Positions 31,953 through 41,976 are shown, counted from the first letter of the stretch. The stretch is DNA of 57,485 nucleotides from Actinotalea solisilvae (GCF_016464425.1 NZ_JADDKQ010000029.1:1-57485); one strand, 5' to 3'. Numbers and translations: made by a program. The notes: a model not told the origin generated them from the letters alone.

Positions 31953-34145
31953 GTGCCGACCCCTCCCCGCCCCGCGTCCGCTGCCGACCCCGTCGCTCCC
32001 GGCGCCGACCCCGCGGACCTGCGCGCCGAGGCCGAGGCGGCGCTCCGGCGTCTCGTGGGGCGCGACGACGCGCGGCTGCGCGAGGACCAGTGGGTAGCGA
32101 TCGACGCGCTGGTCTCCGGCCGGCGACGCGCGCTCGTCGTCCAGCGCACCGGGTGGGGCAAGTCCGCCGTGTACTTCGTGGCCACGGCCCTGCTGCGCGC
32201 GCGGGGGGCCGGCCCGACGGTGATCGTCTCGCCGCTCCTCGCGCTCATGCGCAACCAGGTCGACGCGGCGCGGCGGGCGGGCATCCGCGCGGAGACCATC
32301 CACTCCGCCAACACCGACGAGTGGGAGGCGGTCCACGAGCGCGTCGCCGCGGGCGAGACCGACGTGCTCCTCGTGTCCCCCGAGCGCCTCAACAACCCGG
32401 GGTTCCGCGACGAGGTCCTGCCCCGGCTCGCCGACGACGCCGGGCTCCTCGTGGTCGACGAGGCGCACTGCGTCTCGGACTGGGGGCACGACTTCCGGCC
32501 CGACTACCGCCGGATCCGCACGCTCCTCACCGAGCTGCCGGCGGGCACGCCGGTCCTCGCGACGACCGCCACCGCGAACGAGCGCGTGACGCGCGACGTC
32601 GCCGAGCAGCTGGCCGCGGGCCTGCGCCCGGGCGCGGAGGACGACGTCCTCGTCCTGCGCGGGTCGCTCGACCGCGAGAGCCTCGCGCTCGCCGTGCGCG
32701 AGCTCCCCGACCACGCGTCCCAGCTCGCCTGGCTCACGCACAACCTGCCCCGGTTCGACGGCTCGGGCATCGTCTACTGCCTCACGGTCGCGGCCGCGGA
32801 GCAGGTCGCGGCCCACCTGCGCTCGGTCGGGCTGCCGGTGCGCGCGTACACCGGCCAGACCGAGCCCGCCGAGCGCCTCGAGTGCGAGCAGGACCTGCTC
32901 GACAACCGGGTCAAGGCACTCGTGGCGACGTCGGCGCTGGGCATGGGGTTCGACAAGCCCGACCTGGCGTTCGTCGTCCACCTCGGCGCGCCGGCGTCGC
33001 CCATCGCGTACTACCAGCAGGTGGGGCGCGCGGGGCGCGCGACCGCGCGGGCCGACGTCGTGCTGCTGCCCGGCCGGGACGACCGCGCGATCTGGGACTG
33101 GTTCGCCTCCATGGCGTTCCCGCCCGAGCGCGACGTGCGCGAGACGCTCGCGGTGCTCGAGCAGGACGGCGGCGCGGTCTCGACCGCCGCGCTCGAGCCG
33201 CGCGTGAGCCTGCGCCGCGGTCGCCTCGAGACGATGCTCAAGGTGCTCGACGTCGACGGCGCGGTGCAGCGCGTGCGCGGCGGGTGGCGCTCGACGGGCG
33301 AGGCCTGGTCCTACGACGCGGAGCGGTACGCGCGCGTCGCCGCGACGCGCGACGCCGAGGCGCGCTCGATGCTCGACTACGTCGCGACGCCGGGCTGCCG
33401 GATGGCGTTCCTCCGGGCCGCGCTCGACGACGCCGCGCTCGAGCCCGGCTGGACCTGCGGACGCTGCGACCGCTGCACGGGCGCGACGCACGACGCCGTC
33501 CCGGACGACAGAGAGGTCGCGGCGGCGCGAGGCGCGCTCTCGGTCCCCGGGGTGGAGCTCACGCCGCGCCGGCAGTGGCCCAGCGGCATGGGCGCGCTCG
33601 GCGTGCCCCTCGCGGGTCGGATCGCCGCGGACGAGGGCGCCGCGCCCGGTCGCGCGGTCGCACGGCTGGACGCGCTGGGCTGGGGCGGCGCGCTCCGCGC
33701 CCTGTTCGCCGTCGGGCCGGAGGCGCCGCCCGACGGCCCGGTGCCGCCCGCGCTGCGGGCCCCGGTGACCGAGGTGCTCGACGCGTGGGGCCTCGGGCAC
33801 GTGGACGGCGTCGTGGTGCTCCGCTCGGCGTCCCGTCCGCTGCTCGTCGAGAGCCTCGCCGCGGGCGTCGCGCGCCGGCTCGGGGTGCCGGTCGTCGGTG
33901 CGGTCGCGCCGGCGCCGGACGCGGGCGCGCCGCGGCACGACGTCAACAGCGCCCAGCGCCTCGCCGACGTCCACCGACGCCTCGAGCTCGACCTCGGACC
34001 CGCCGCCCTGTCGGGTCTGCCGGGCCGGACCGTGGTGCTGGTGGACGACCGCTATGACACGGGCTGGACCGCGACCGTCGCGGCCCGGCTCCTGCGGCAG
34101 GCCGGCGCGGCCGCGGTGCACCCGTTCGCGCTCGCGGTCGGCTGA
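31953..34145 (+). CDS. RecQ-family ATP-dependent helicase with C-terminal phosphoribosyltransferase-like domain
   Basis: Superfamily 2 DNA helicase. Walker A QRTGWGKSAV (residues 64-73), DEAH at 169-172 within VVDEAHCVSDWGHDFRPDY, ATTATA motif III and the QVGRAGRA motif VI. Four cysteines near 480-515 (PGC...TCGRCDRC) form the RecQ zinc site. No HRDC domain follows; instead the end (692-730) reads RTVVLVDDRYDTGWT, a phosphoribosyltransferase PRPP-loop pattern, preceded by ~90 residues of matching fold. Length 730 aa. GTG start chosen from the leaderless -10. Likely acts in DNA repair; the PRTase role is unknown. Confidence 0.88.
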   Translation: MPTPPRPASAADPVAPGADPADLRAEAEAALRRLVGRDDARLREDQWVAIDALVSGRRRALVVQRTGWGKSAVYFVATALLRARGAGPTVIVSPLLALMRNQVDAARRAGIRAETIHSANTDEWEAVHERVAAGETDVLLVSPERLNNPGFRDEVLPRLADDAGLLVVDEAHCVSDWGHDFRPDYRRIRTLLTELPAGTPVLATTATANERVTRDVAEQLAAGLRPGAEDDVLVLRGSLDRESLALAVRELPDHASQLAWLTHNLPRFDGSGIVYCLTVAAAEQVAAHLRSVGLPVRAYTGQTEPAERLECEQDLLDNRVKALVATSALGMGFDKPDLAFVVHLGAPASPIAYYQQVGRAGRATARADVVLLPGRDDRAIWDWFASMAFPPERDVRETLAVLEQDGGAVSTAALEPRVSLRRGRLETMLKVLDVDGAVQRVRGGWRSTGEAWSYDAERYARVAATRDAEARSMLDYVATPGCRMAFLRAALDDAALEPGWTCGRCDRCTGATHDAVPDDREVAAARGALSVPGVELTPRRQWPSGMGALGVPLAGRIAADEGAAPGRAVARLDALGWGGALRALFAVGPEAPPDGPVPPALRAPVTEVLDAWGLGHVDGVVVLRSASRPLLVESLAAGVARRLGVPVVGAVAPAPDAGAPRHDVNSAQRLADVHRRLELDLGPAALSGLPGRTVVLVDDRYDTGWTATVAARLLRQAGAAAVHPFALAVG

Positions 34146-34184
34146 GGGCCCGCCGAGCAGCCCTCGTCCTCCGTGGTCCCGGCC

Positions 34185-35513
34185 TCAGCCCGGGAAGCGG
34201 GCCCGGACCGCCTCGCCGTGCGCCGGCAGGTCCTCGTCGCCCGCGAGCGCCACGATGCGGTCGGCGACCTCGGCGAGCGCCGCGGCGCCGTACTCGACGA
34301 CCTGGACCGGCCGGAGGAAGCTGTGCACGCCGAGCCCGCTCGCGTAGTGCGCGCACCCGCCCGTGGGCAGCACGTGGTTGGAGCCGGCCATGTAGTCGCC
34401 CAGCGAGACCGGCGACCACGGCCCGACGAAGATCGCCCCCGCGCTCGTCACGCGGTCGGCGACGCGCGCGGCGTCGGCCGTCTGGATCTCGAGGTGCTCG
34501 GCGCCGTAGGCGTTGACCACCGCGAGGCCCTGCTCGACGTCGTCGACGAGGACGACGGCCGACTGCGGGCCGGCGAGCGCCGTCGCGACGCGCTCGCTGT
34601 GCCGCGTCGCGGCGACGACCTCGGGCAGCAGCCGCTCGACCGCGTCCGCGAGCCCGGGGGCGTCCGTGACGAGCACCGACGCCGACGTCGGTCCGTGCTC
34701 GGCCTGGGACACCAGGTCGGCCGCGACGTGCGCAGGGTCGGCGGTCGCGTCCGCGAGGATCGCGATCTCGGTCGGCCCGGCCTCGGAGTCGATCCCGACG
34801 ACGCCGCGCACGAGGCGCTTGGCCGCGGTGACGTACTGGTTGCCGGGACCGGTGACGACGTCGACGGGCTCGCACAGGACGTCGCCGTCGCGCTCGTCCT
34901 CCCCCACGGCCCCGTACGCGAGCATCGCGACCGCCTGCGCGCCGCCCACGGCGTACACCTCGGTCACGCCCAGCAGCGCGCACGCCGCGAGGATGGTCGG
35001 GTGCGGCAGGCCCCCGTTGTCCTTCTGCGGCGGGCTCGTCACGACGAGCGACGTGACGCCGGCCTCCTGGGCGGGGACGACGTTCATGACGACGGACGAC
35101 GGGTAGACCGCGAGGCCGCCCGGGACGTACAGCCCCACGCGCCGCACCGGCAGCCAGCGCTGACGCACCTGGGCGCCTGGTCCGAGGTCGACCGCGATCG
35201 GGGCCGGGACCTGCGCGGCGTGGACGGTCCGCACGCGGCGGACGGCCTCCTCGAGGGCGGCGCGCACCTCGCCCGGGAGGGTGTCGAGGGCCGAGGCCAG
35301 CGCCTGCGCCGGCACGCGCAGGTGGTCCGGGCGCACGCCGTCGAACCGCTCGCCGAGGTCCCGCAGCGCCGCGGCGCCGCGTGCGCGCACGTCCTCGAGG
35401 ATCGGGGCGACGCGCTCGGCGGCGCCCGCGACGTCGAGCTCGGGGCGCGGCAGCGTCGCGGTCAGCTCGCGGGGGGTCAGGGTGCGACCACGCAGGTCGA
35501 TGCGGGAGATCAC
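34185..35513 (-). CDS. hisD: Histidinol dehydrogenase
   Basis: Zinc enzyme for the last two oxidations to histidine. NAD-binding and family motifs are intact: [38 protein letters not shown] and the zinc-ligand region [11 protein letters not shown]. Length 442 aa, normal. GTG start at 35513 follows TAGAAT by 6 nt (leaderless). Separated from hisC by recQ, a hydrolase and a membrane protein gene. Confidence 0.97.
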   Translation of the reverse strand: MISRIDLRGRTLTPRELTATLPRPELDVAGAAERVAPILEDVRARGAAALRDLGERFDGVRPDHLRVPAQALASALDTLPGEVRAALEEAVRRVRTVHAAQVPAPIAVDLGPGAQVRQRWLPVRRVGLYVPGGLAVYPSSVVMNVVPAQEAGVTSLVVTSPPQKDNGGLPHPTILAACALLGVTEVYAVGGAQAVAMLAYGAVGEDERDGDVLCEPVDVVTGPGNQYVTAAKRLVRGVVGIDSEAGPTEIAILADATADPAHVAADLVSQAEHGPTSASVLVTDAPGLADAVERLLPEVVAATRHSERVATALAGPQSAVVLVDDVEQGLAVVNAYGAEHLEIQTADAARVADRVTSAGAIFVGPWSPVSLGDYMAGSNHVLPTGGCAHYASGLGVHSFLRPVQVVEYGAAALAEVADRIVALAGDEDLPAHGEAVRARFPG

Positions 35514-35519
35514 GCCGCG

Positions 35520-35525
35520 ATTCTA
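35520..35525 (-). promoter_or_regulatory. hisD -10 element (leaderless)
   Basis: TAGAAT on the minus strand ends 6 nt before the hisD GTG. Confidence 0.6.
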
Positions 35526-35588
35526 GGTGCGGCGCGACCGGCGCCGCCCGGGCGCCCACGCCTCGCCCGCGTGCGTACACCCGGCTGG

Positions 35589-35594
35589 CAGACT
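35589..35594 (+). promoter_or_regulatory. -10 element of the S4-domain gene (leaderless)
   Basis: CAGACT ends 6 nt before the GTG at 35601. Confidence 0.5.
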
Positions 35595-35600
35595 CGTCAC

Positions 35601-35825
35601 GTGCACACCCAGGACGTCCCCGTCGACGAGGCGGGCATCCGCCTCGGCCAGTTCCTCAAGCTCGCCGGCGTCGCGGAGTCCGGCGCCCACGCCCGGGAGC
35701 TCCTCGCCGAGGGCGAGGTCACGGTCGGCGGCGAGGTCGAGCAGCGGCGCGGTCGCCAGCTCTCGCCGGGCGACGTCGTGGTGGTCTCGCTGCCGGGCGG
35801 CGAGCAGGCGTTCCGGGTCGCCTGA
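35601..35825 (+). CDS. Small S4-domain RNA-binding protein
   Basis: 74 aa, essentially a single S4 fold: IRLGQFLKLAGVAESGAHAREL followed by VTVGGEVEQRRGRQLSPGDVV. Resembles the YbcJ/RlbA-type family implicated in ribosome-associated RNA binding. Divergent from hisD with 87 bp between the start codons and no partner gene. GTG start fixed by the leaderless -10. Confidence 0.88.
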   Translation: MHTQDVPVDEAGIRLGQFLKLAGVAESGAHARELLAEGEVTVGGEVEQRRGRQLSPGDVVVVSLPGGEQAFRVA

Positions 35826-35845
35826 GGTCGCGTGGCGGCGGCCGT

Positions 35846-36253
35846 TCAGCGCGTCATGTAGTCCGAGCCGAGCACGCGGTCGACGGCGACCCGCACGACG
35901 ACGCGGCGCGGGTCGTGCTCGAGCTGGCGGTAGCGGCGCGCGTAGCGGCGCACCGCGTCGGCCACCTCGTCCTCGTCCGTCTCGACGGTCGCCGCGCCCT
36001 CGAAGGTCAGCCACCGCCCGCCGTCGACCTGGCACACCGCGACACGGGCCGGGCGCCCGGCGTCGGCCGCGCGCCGGATGTGACGGACCTTGGCCGACGT
36101 CACGCGCGTCGTGATCCGGAGCACGCCCGCCTCGGGGTCCCACGTGAAGCCGACGGGGACCACGTGCGGCGTGCCGTCGGGCCGCAGCGTGGCGAGGGTC
36201 GCCAGGTGCCGCTCGGTGACGAACACGTGCTGCTCGGGGGTCAGGTGGATCAC
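35846..36253 (-). CDS. PPOX-class flavin/F420-dependent oxidoreductase-like protein
   Basis: Split beta-barrel flavoprotein of the pyridoxamine-phosphate-oxidase superfamily. The pattern ATLATLRPDGTPHVVPVGFTWD followed by ITTRVTSAKVRHIRRA (cofactor phosphate contact) matches the actinobacterial F420-binding group. Length 135 aa. F420 versus FMN cannot be decided from sequence here. GTG start at 36253 follows TAGACT by 6 nt. It lies downstream of dnaE with 28 bp between, but has its own promoter. Confidence 0.85.
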   Translation of the reverse strand: MIHLTPEQHVFVTERHLATLATLRPDGTPHVVPVGFTWDPEAGVLRITTRVTSAKVRHIRRAADAGRPARVAVCQVDGGRWLTFEGAATVETDEDEVADAVRRYARRYRQLEHDPRRVVVRVAVDRVLGSDYMTR

Positions 36254-36259
36254 CGGGTG

Positions 36260-36265
36260 AGTCTA
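36260..36265 (-). promoter_or_regulatory. -10 element of the PPOX gene (leaderless)
   Basis: TAGACT on the minus strand ends 6 nt before the GTG at 36253. Confidence 0.55.
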
Positions 36266-36281
36266 GGTGCGCGCGCCGGCC

Positions 36282-39200
36282 TCAGCCCGTGAGGCACCCG
36301 GGCCCGAGCAGCACCTTGAGGTCGGCGAACAGCGCGGGCGACCGGTCGATCCGCAGGCCCTCCTCGAGCCGCATGACGGTCGCGCGCCCGGGCTGCGTGA
36401 GCTTGAGGTGCACCTCGGTCACCCCGGGGTGCGTCGAGAGCACCTCGCGCAGCCGCTCGACCACCGGTGGCGTGCACCGCGAGACCGGGAGCGTGATCAT
36501 CACGGGGCGGGTCTCGACGGCGGAGACGTCGGGCAACCACACCTCGACGGCCTGGAGCTGCATCGTCTCGTCCCGCCGGCGGACGCGGCCGCGCACCGTG
36601 ATCACCGCGTCCTCGGCGAGCACGGTCGAGTACGCCAGGTAGGTCTCGCCGAAGAACATGATCTCGACCGAGCCGTCGATGTCCTCGAGCGTGACCGCGG
36701 CCCACGGGTTGCCGTTCTTGGACATCTTGCGCTGGAGCGACGTCACGAGGCCGCAGACCGTGACCATCGAGCCGTCGGCGCGGGCCTCGTCGGCCATGAG
36801 GGTCGCGATCGAGCAGTCGGCCGCGGCCGCGAGGACGTGCTCGAGGCCGGACAGGGGGTGGTCGGAGACGTAGAGCCCGAGCATCTCGCGCTCGAACGCG
36901 AGGCGCTGCTTCTTGTCCCAGTCCGGGACGTCCGGCACGTCGACCGTGAACGTCAGCCCGGCGTCGTCGTCCCCGCCGAAGCCCGCGAACAGGTCGAACT
37001 GCCCCTCGGCCTCCTTGCGCTTGACCCCGACGACGGCGTCGACCGCCTGCTCGTGGACCAGCAGCAGGGCGCGCCGGCTCGGGGCGAGCGAGTCGAACGC
37101 GCCCGCCTTGATGAGCGACTCGATCGTGCGCTTGTTGCAGACGACGGCCGGCACCTTGTCGAGGAAGTCGGTGAACGACGTGAAGTCACCCTTGGCCTCG
37201 CGCGCGGCGACGATCGCGTCGACCACGTTCGCGCCGACGTTGCGCACGGCCGTGAGGCCGAACCGGATGTCCTTGCCGACGGCCGTGAAGTTCGCCGACG
37301 AGGAGTTGACGTCGGGCGGGAGGACCGTGATGCCCATGTGCCGGCACTCGCCGAGGTAGAGCGCGGACTTGTCCTTGTCGTCCCGCACGCTGGTGAGCAG
37401 GGCGGCCATGTACTCGGTCGGGTAGTTGGCCTTGAGGAACGCGGTCCAGTAGGAGACGACGCCGTACGCGGCCGAGTGCGCCTTGTTGAACGCGTAGTCG
37501 GAGAACGGCAGCAGGATGTCCCACAACGTCTTCACGGCGTCCAGGGAGTAGCCGCGCTCCTGCATGCCGGCCGAGAAGCCGGCGAACTGCTTGTCCAGCT
37601 CCTCCTTCTTCTTCTTGCCCATCGCGCGGCGCAGGATGTCCGCCTGGCCGAGGCTGTAGCCCGCGACCTTCTGCGCAATGGCCATGACCTGCTCCTGGTA
37701 GACGATCAGGCCGTAGGTCTGACCCAGGATCTCGGCGAGCGGCTCCGCGAGCTCGGGGTGGATGGGGACGACGGGCTGGGCACCGTTCTTGCGCAGCGCG
37801 TAGTTGGTGTGCGAGTTCGCGCCCATGGGCCCGGGGCGGTACAGCGCGCCCACGGCCGAGATGTCCTCGAAGTTGTCGGGACGCATGAGGCGCAGGAGCG
37901 TGCGCATGCCGCCGCCGTCGAGCTGGAACACGCCCAGGGTGTCGCCGCGCCCGAGGAGCTCGAAGGTCGCCGGGTCGTCGAGCGTCAGGTCCTCGAGGAC
38001 GACCGGGTCCTTGCCGTTCATCTCGATGTTGGCCAGGGCGTCGTCGAGGATCGTGAGGTTGCGCAGCCCCAGGAAGTCCATCTTGATGAGGCCGAGGCCC
38101 TCGCAGGTCGGGTAGTCGAACTGCGTGATGACCGCGCCGTCCTGCGGGCGCCGCATGATCGGGATGATGTCGATGAGCGGCTCGCTCGACATGATCACGC
38201 CGGCCGCGTGGACGCCCCACTGGCGCTTGAGCCCCTCGATGCCCTTCGCCAGCTCGACGACCCGCTGCGCGTCCGGGTCCGCGGCGTGGACCTGCCGGAA
38301 CTCCTCGGCCTCGTTGTAGCGCTTGTCCGCGGGGTCGAAGATCCCCGTGAGGCTGATGTCCTTGCCCATGATCGCGGGCGGCATCGCCTTGGTGAGCTTC
38401 TCCCCCATCGCGAACGGGAAGCCGAGGAGGCGGCTCGAGTCCTTGAGCGCCTGCTTGGCCTTGATGGTGCCGTACGTGACGATCTGCGCGACGCGGTCCT
38501 CGCCGTACTTCTCGGTCACGTAGCGGATGACCTCGCCGCGCCGGCGCTCGTCGAAGTCGACGTCGAAGTCGGGCATCGACACGCGGTCCGGGTTGAGGAA
38601 GCGCTCGAAGATGAGCCCGTGCTGGAGCGGGTCGAGGTCCGTGATCCGCATCGCGTAGGCGGCCATCGAACCCGCACCCGAGCCACGGCCGGGTCCGACG
38701 CGGATCCCGTTGTCCTTGGCCCAGTTGATGAAGTCGGCGACGACGAGGAAGTAGCCCGGGAAGCCCATCCCCGTGATGACCTCGGTCTCGAACTCCGCCT
38801 GGCGGCGCACGTCGTCGGGGATGCCGCCCGGGTACCGCACGTGCAGGCCGCGCTCCACCTCCTTGACGAACCACGACGTCTCGTCCTCGCCCGGCGGGCA
38901 CGGGTAGTTCGGCATGTAGTTCGCCGACGTGTTGAACGAGACCTCGCACTGCTCGGCGAGGCGGAGCGTGTTGTCGCACGCCTCGGGCAGCTCGGCCCAG
39001 ACGCGCCGCATCTCCTGCGCGGACTTCACGTAGTAGCCGTCGCCGTCGAACTTGAACCGGTCGGGGTCCGCGAGCGTCGAGCCCGAGTTGATCGCCAGGA
39101 GCGCCTCCTGGTACGACGCGTCCTCGCGCTTCGTGTAGTGCAGGTCGTTCGTGGCGAGCAGCGGGGCGCCGATCTCCTGCGCGATGCGCAGCAGGTCCTT

Positions 39201-39818
39201 CTGGACGCGCGTCTCGATGTCGAGCCCGTGGTCCATGAGCTCGACGTAGAAGTGCTCCTTGCCGAAGATGTCCTGGAGCTCGCCCGCGGCCCGCAGCGCC
39301 TCGTCGTAGTGCCCGAGCCGCAGGCGGGTCTGGATCTCCCCGGACGGGCAGCCCGACGACGCGACGAGACCCGACGCGTACGTGGACAGCAGCTCGCGGT
39401 CCATGCGCGGCCACTTGCCCATCTGGCCGTCGAGCGAGGCGAGCGAGCTCGCGCGGAAGAGGTTGTGCAGACCCTCGTTGTTGCGCGCCCACATCGTCAG
39501 GTGGGTGTACGCACCGCTCGCCGAGACGTCGTCGTCCTTCTGGTGCGCCTCGCCCCACTTGACGCGCGTCTTGTCGAACCGGCTGGTGCCCGGCGTGACG
39601 TACGCCTCGACGCCGATGATCGGCTTGATCCCCGCCTTGCGCGCCTTGTTCCAGAAGTCGTACGCACCGAACAGGTACCCGTGGTCGGTCGTCGCGATGG
39701 CCGTCTGCCCCTGGCGCGAGACCTCGGCGAACAGCTCGTCGAGCTTGGCCGCGCCGTCGAGCATCGAGTACTCGGTGTGCACGTGCAGGTGGACGAAGTC
39801 GGAACCTGCGGCAGCCAT
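36282..39818 (-). CDS. dnaE: DNA polymerase III alpha subunit
   Basis: Replicative polymerase, DnaE1 type. N-terminal PHP domain with metal-binding HLHVHTEYSMLDG and TTDHG; these histidines are intact, so an active PHP exonuclease as in mycobacterial DnaE1 is possible. Catalytic acidic residues in MPDFDVDFDERRR (roughly residues 400-415), and the YNLRP-type fingers region VGALYRPGPMGANSH. The last ~200 residues contain the OB fold (VTVCGLVTSLQRKMSKNGNPW). Length 1178 aa. ATG at 39818 is chosen over a GTG-type longer frame because TAGAAT ends 7 nt before it. Confidence 0.98.
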   Translation of the reverse strand: MAAAGSDFVHLHVHTEYSMLDGAAKLDELFAEVSRQGQTAIATTDHGYLFGAYDFWNKARKAGIKPIIGVEAYVTPGTSRFDKTRVKWGEAHQKDDDVSASGAYTHLTMWARNNEGLHNLFRASSLASLDGQMGKWPRMDRELLSTYASGLVASSGCPSGEIQTRLRLGHYDEALRAAGELQDIFGKEHFYVELMDHGLDIETRVQKDLLRIAQEIGAPLLATNDLHYTKREDASYQEALLAINSGSTLADPDRFKFDGDGYYVKSAQEMRRVWAELPEACDNTLRLAEQCEVSFNTSANYMPNYPCPPGEDETSWFVKEVERGLHVRYPGGIPDDVRRQAEFETEVITGMGFPGYFLVVADFINWAKDNGIRVGPGRGSGAGSMAAYAMRITDLDPLQHGLIFERFLNPDRVSMPDFDVDFDERRRGEVIRYVTEKYGEDRVAQIVTYGTIKAKQALKDSSRLLGFPFAMGEKLTKAMPPAIMGKDISLTGIFDPADKRYNEAEEFRQVHAADPDAQRVVELAKGIEGLKRQWGVHAAGVIMSSEPLIDIIPIMRRPQDGAVITQFDYPTCEGLGLIKMDFLGLRNLTILDDALANIEMNGKDPVVLEDLTLDDPATFELLGRGDTLGVFQLDGGGMRTLLRLMRPDNFEDISAVGALYRPGPMGANSHTNYALRKNGAQPVVPIHPELAEPLAEILGQTYGLIVYQEQVMAIAQKVAGYSLGQADILRRAMGKKKKEELDKQFAGFSAGMQERGYSLDAVKTLWDILLPFSDYAFNKAHSAAYGVVSYWTAFLKANYPTEYMAALLTSVRDDKDKSALYLGECRHMGITVLPPDVNSSSANFTAVGKDIRFGLTAVRNVGANVVDAIVAAREAKGDFTSFTDFLDKVPAVVCNKRTIESLIKAGAFDSLAPSRRALLLVHEQAVDAVVGVKRKEAEGQFDLFAGFGGDDDAGLTFTVDVPDVPDWDKKQRLAFEREMLGLYVSDHPLSGLEHVLAAAADCSIATLMADEARADGSMVTVCGLVTSLQRKMSKNGNPWAAVTLEDIDGSVEIMFFGETYLAYSTVLAEDAVITVRGRVRRRDETMQLQAVEVWLPDVSAVETRPVMITLPVSRCTPPVVERLREVLSTHPGVTEVHLKLTQPGRATVMRLEEGLRIDRSPALFADLKVLLGPGCLTG

Positions 39819-39825
39819 GCGCCCG

Positions 39826-39831
39826 ATTCTA
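39826..39831 (-). promoter_or_regulatory. dnaE -10 element (leaderless)
   Basis: TAGAAT on the minus strand ends 7 nt before the dnaE ATG, giving a leaderless mRNA for a core replication gene. Confidence 0.6.
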
Positions 39832-39905
39832 GGTCGCGGATCCGACACTCCCCGCGCGCGCCCACGGCGCCGCAGGTCGCCCGGCGTGCCGCGCCCGACG
39901 TCGGC

Positions 39906-40847
39906 TCAGACCGCCCCGCGCAGGACGTCCCAGGCGTGCTGGAGGTCGGCCGGGTAGGGGCTGGTGACCTCGGTCCACCGCCCCGTCGCGGGGTGGTCGA
40001 ACCCGAGGCGCACCGCGTGCAGCCACTGCCGTCCGAGCCCCAGGCGCTGCGCGAGCGCGGGGTCCGCCCCGTAGGTCACGTCGCCCACGCACGGGTGCCG
40101 CAGCGCGGCCATGTGCACGCGGATCTGGTGCGTGCGCCCGGTCTCGAGGTGGACCTCCGTGAGCGAGGCCGCGGGCACCATCTCGAGGACCTCGTAGTGC
40201 GTCACCGAGGGCTTGCCCGACTCCGTGACCGCGAACTTCCAGTCCGCGCTCGGGTGCCGCCCGATCGGCGCGTCGATCGTGCCCGTCGTCGGCTCGGGGT
40301 GGCCCTGCACCACGGCGTGGTAGACCTTCTCGACCGTGCGCTCCTTGAACGCCCGCTTGAGCGCCGTGTACGCGCGCTCGCTCTTGGCCACGACCATGAC
40401 GCCGGAGGTCCCGACGTCGAGCCGGTGCACCACGCCCTGGCGCTCGGCCGCGCCCGACGTCGAGACGCGGTAGCCGGCCGCCGCGAGCGCGCCGACGACG
40501 GTGGGGCCCGTCCACCCGGGCGAGCCGTGCGCCGCCACGCCGACGGGCTTGTCCACGACCACGACGTCGTCGTCGTCGAGCAGGACCCGCATGCCCGGCA
40601 CCGGTTCGGCGGCCGCCGCCGCGGCGGCCGCGGCCGGGCCGTCGAGCGCCTCGACGTCGACCTCGAGCCACGCCCCGGCGGCGAGCCGGTCGGACTTGCC
40701 GGCCGGGCGCCCGTCGAGCGAGACGGCCCCGGCCTCCGCCAGGTCGGCCGCGCGCGTGCGCGAGACGCCGAGGAGGCGCGACAGGCCGGCGTCGACCCGC
40801 TCGCCCGCGAGCCCGTCGGGCACCGGCAGCGAGCGCAGACCGCTCAC
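39906..40847 (-). CDS. rluD: RluA/RluD-family pseudouridine synthase
   Basis: Pseudouridylates large-subunit rRNA or tRNA. N-terminal S4 domain (about residues 15-70), then the catalytic core with the [15 protein letters not shown] motif, whose aspartate is the nucleophile, and the downstream [20 protein letters not shown] block. A run of nine alanines (about residues 71-80) links the two. Length 313 aa. The target uridine cannot be read from sequence. GTG start overlaps the lspA stop (GTGA). Confidence 0.93.
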   Translation of the reverse strand: MSGLRSLPVPDGLAGERVDAGLSRLLGVSRTRAADLAEAGAVSLDGRPAGKSDRLAAGAWLEVDVEALDGPAAAAAAAAAEPVPGMRVLLDDDDVVVVDKPVGVAAHGSPGWTGPTVVGALAAAGYRVSTSGAAERQGVVHRLDVGTSGVMVVAKSERAYTALKRAFKERTVEKVYHAVVQGHPEPTTGTIDAPIGRHPSADWKFAVTESGKPSVTHYEVLEMVPAASLTEVHLETGRTHQIRVHMAALRHPCVGDVTYGADPALAQRLGLGRQWLHAVRLGFDHPATGRWTEVTSPYPADLQHAWDVLRGAV

Positions 40848-41413
40848 GCGTCGCCGCCGGGCTGCGAGGGCGCGGGCGCCCCCTCGTTGCTCGGGTCGTC
40901 GCTCGTCCCCGCAGCAGGCGCGCGGCTGCCGTCCATGCCCACCCCGCGGAGGCTGAGCAGGACGATGAGCCCGGCGGCGGCCACGATCGCGATGTCCGCG
41001 ACGTTCCCGACGAACCAGTCGCCGTAGGCGATGAAGTCGATGACGTGGCCCCGGGCGAACCCGGGCTCGCGCGTGAGCCGGTCCACGAGGTTGCCGACGG
41101 CGCCGCCGAGGAGCAGCCCGAGGGCGAGGGCCCACGAGCGTGAGCCGAGCCGGTGCGACACGCGCAGGACGACGACAGTCACCGCGACCGCGGCGAGCGT
41201 GAAGACCCAGGTCATGCCCGTCGCGAAGCTCAGCGCCGCGCCGGGGTTGCGCAGGAGGGTCAGGCCCAGCAGGTCGCCCAGGACCGGGGTCCGCTCACCC
41301 TCGGTGAGGGTCCGCAGCGCCCACTCCTTGGTGAGCTGGTCCACGACCAGCACGGCTGCCGCCAGGACGAGGACTCCGAGGACGAGCCGGGGGCGCGCCG
41401 GGCGGGAGGGCAC
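40844..41413 (-). CDS. lspA: Lipoprotein signal peptidase
   Basis: Type II signal peptidase that cleaves prolipoproteins; it serves the two lipoproteins predicted in this window among others. Four transmembrane helices; conserved VVDQLTKEW in helix 1, [11 protein letters not shown], and the catalytic aspartates in [12 protein letters not shown] and [10 protein letters not shown] hydrophilic Pro/Ser-rich tail of ~30 residues extends past the last helix. Length 189 aa. GTG at 41413, 2 nt after the stop of the DksA-like gene, so translation is coupled. Confidence 0.96.
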   Translation of the reverse strand: MPSRPARPRLVLGVLVLAAAVLVVDQLTKEWALRTLTEGERTPVLGDLLGLTLLRNPGAALSFATGMTWVFTLAAVAVTVVVLRVSHRLGSRSWALALGLLLGGAVGNLVDRLTREPGFARGHVIDFIAYGDWFVGNVADIAIVAAAGLIVLLSLRGVGMDGSRAPAAGTSDDPSNEGAPAPSQPGGDA

Positions 41414-41415
41414 GC

Positions 41416-41886
41416 TCAGCGACGCTCCTGCCGCGCCTTGCACGTGACGCAGAGGGTCGCCCGCGGGAACGCCTGCAGGCGTGCCTTGCCGATCGCCTGG
41501 CCGCAGGACTCGCACGTGCCGAAGCCGGTGGCACCGACGCGCTCGAGGGCGTGGGTGTTCTGCTCGAGCAGGTCGCGGGTGTTGAGCACGAGCGTCAGCT
41601 CCTGCTCGCGCTCGAGCGCGCTCGAGCCCGAGTCCGCCTGGTCGTCGCCAGCGCCGTCACCGGAGTTGCGCAGGAGCGACGAGAGCTCGGCGTCCGCCTC
41701 CGCCAGCTCGACCCGCAGCCGGGCGATCTCGGTCGTCAGCTCCTGCGCGATCGTCTCGACCTCCTTGACCGTCCACGGCTTCTCGCCGTCACGCACCGGG
41801 AAGGTGCGGACGAGCTTGGCGAGGTCGGGCATCTCGTGGAGCCGGTCGCCGCCCAGCGTGGGGCTGACCGTGTCGTCGATGGCCAT
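41416..41886 (-). CDS. DksA/TraR-family C4 zinc finger protein
   Basis: Coiled-coil plus zinc finger protein. The coiled coil lies around residues 45-85 (IARLRVELAEADAEL) and the C4 finger at the C-terminus is CESCGQAIGKARLQAFPRAT...CVTC. Members bind in the RNA polymerase secondary channel or act in related roles; it is normally found next to lspA in actinobacteria. Length 156 aa. ATG at 41886 with GGAGAG 7 nt upstream was chosen over a longer frame. It begins the lspA-rluD transcript. Confidence 0.88.
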   Translation of the reverse strand: MAIDDTVSPTLGGDRLHEMPDLAKLVRTFPVRDGEKPWTVKEVETIAQELTTEIARLRVELAEADAELSSLLRNSGDGAGDDQADSGSSALEREQELTLVLNTRDLLEQNTHALERVGATGFGTCESCGQAIGKARLQAFPRATLCVTCKARQERR

Positions 41887-41945
41887 GGGGCTCTCCCTGG
41901 TGCAGAAGGTCACGCGAGAGTAGACCTCCCACGGGTGACGCACAA

Positions 41946-41976
41946 CGCACCACACCGGCACGGCCGGTGTGGTGCG
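41946..41976 (-). terminator. Intrinsic terminator after divIVA
   Basis: A perfect 14-bp stem, CGCACCACACCGGC (41946-41959) and its complement (41963-41976), with a 3-nt loop, lies 51 bp beyond the divIVA stop on the minus strand and is followed there by TTGTG. It ends the division cluster transcript. Confidence 0.8.

Noticed and set aside
36267..41027. A 1586-codon open frame on the plus strand opposite dnaE and rluD
   Set aside because: Its product is Arg/Asp/Val/His-rich shadow sequence of the kind expected opposite GC-rich genes; dnaE on the minus strand has full family motifs.
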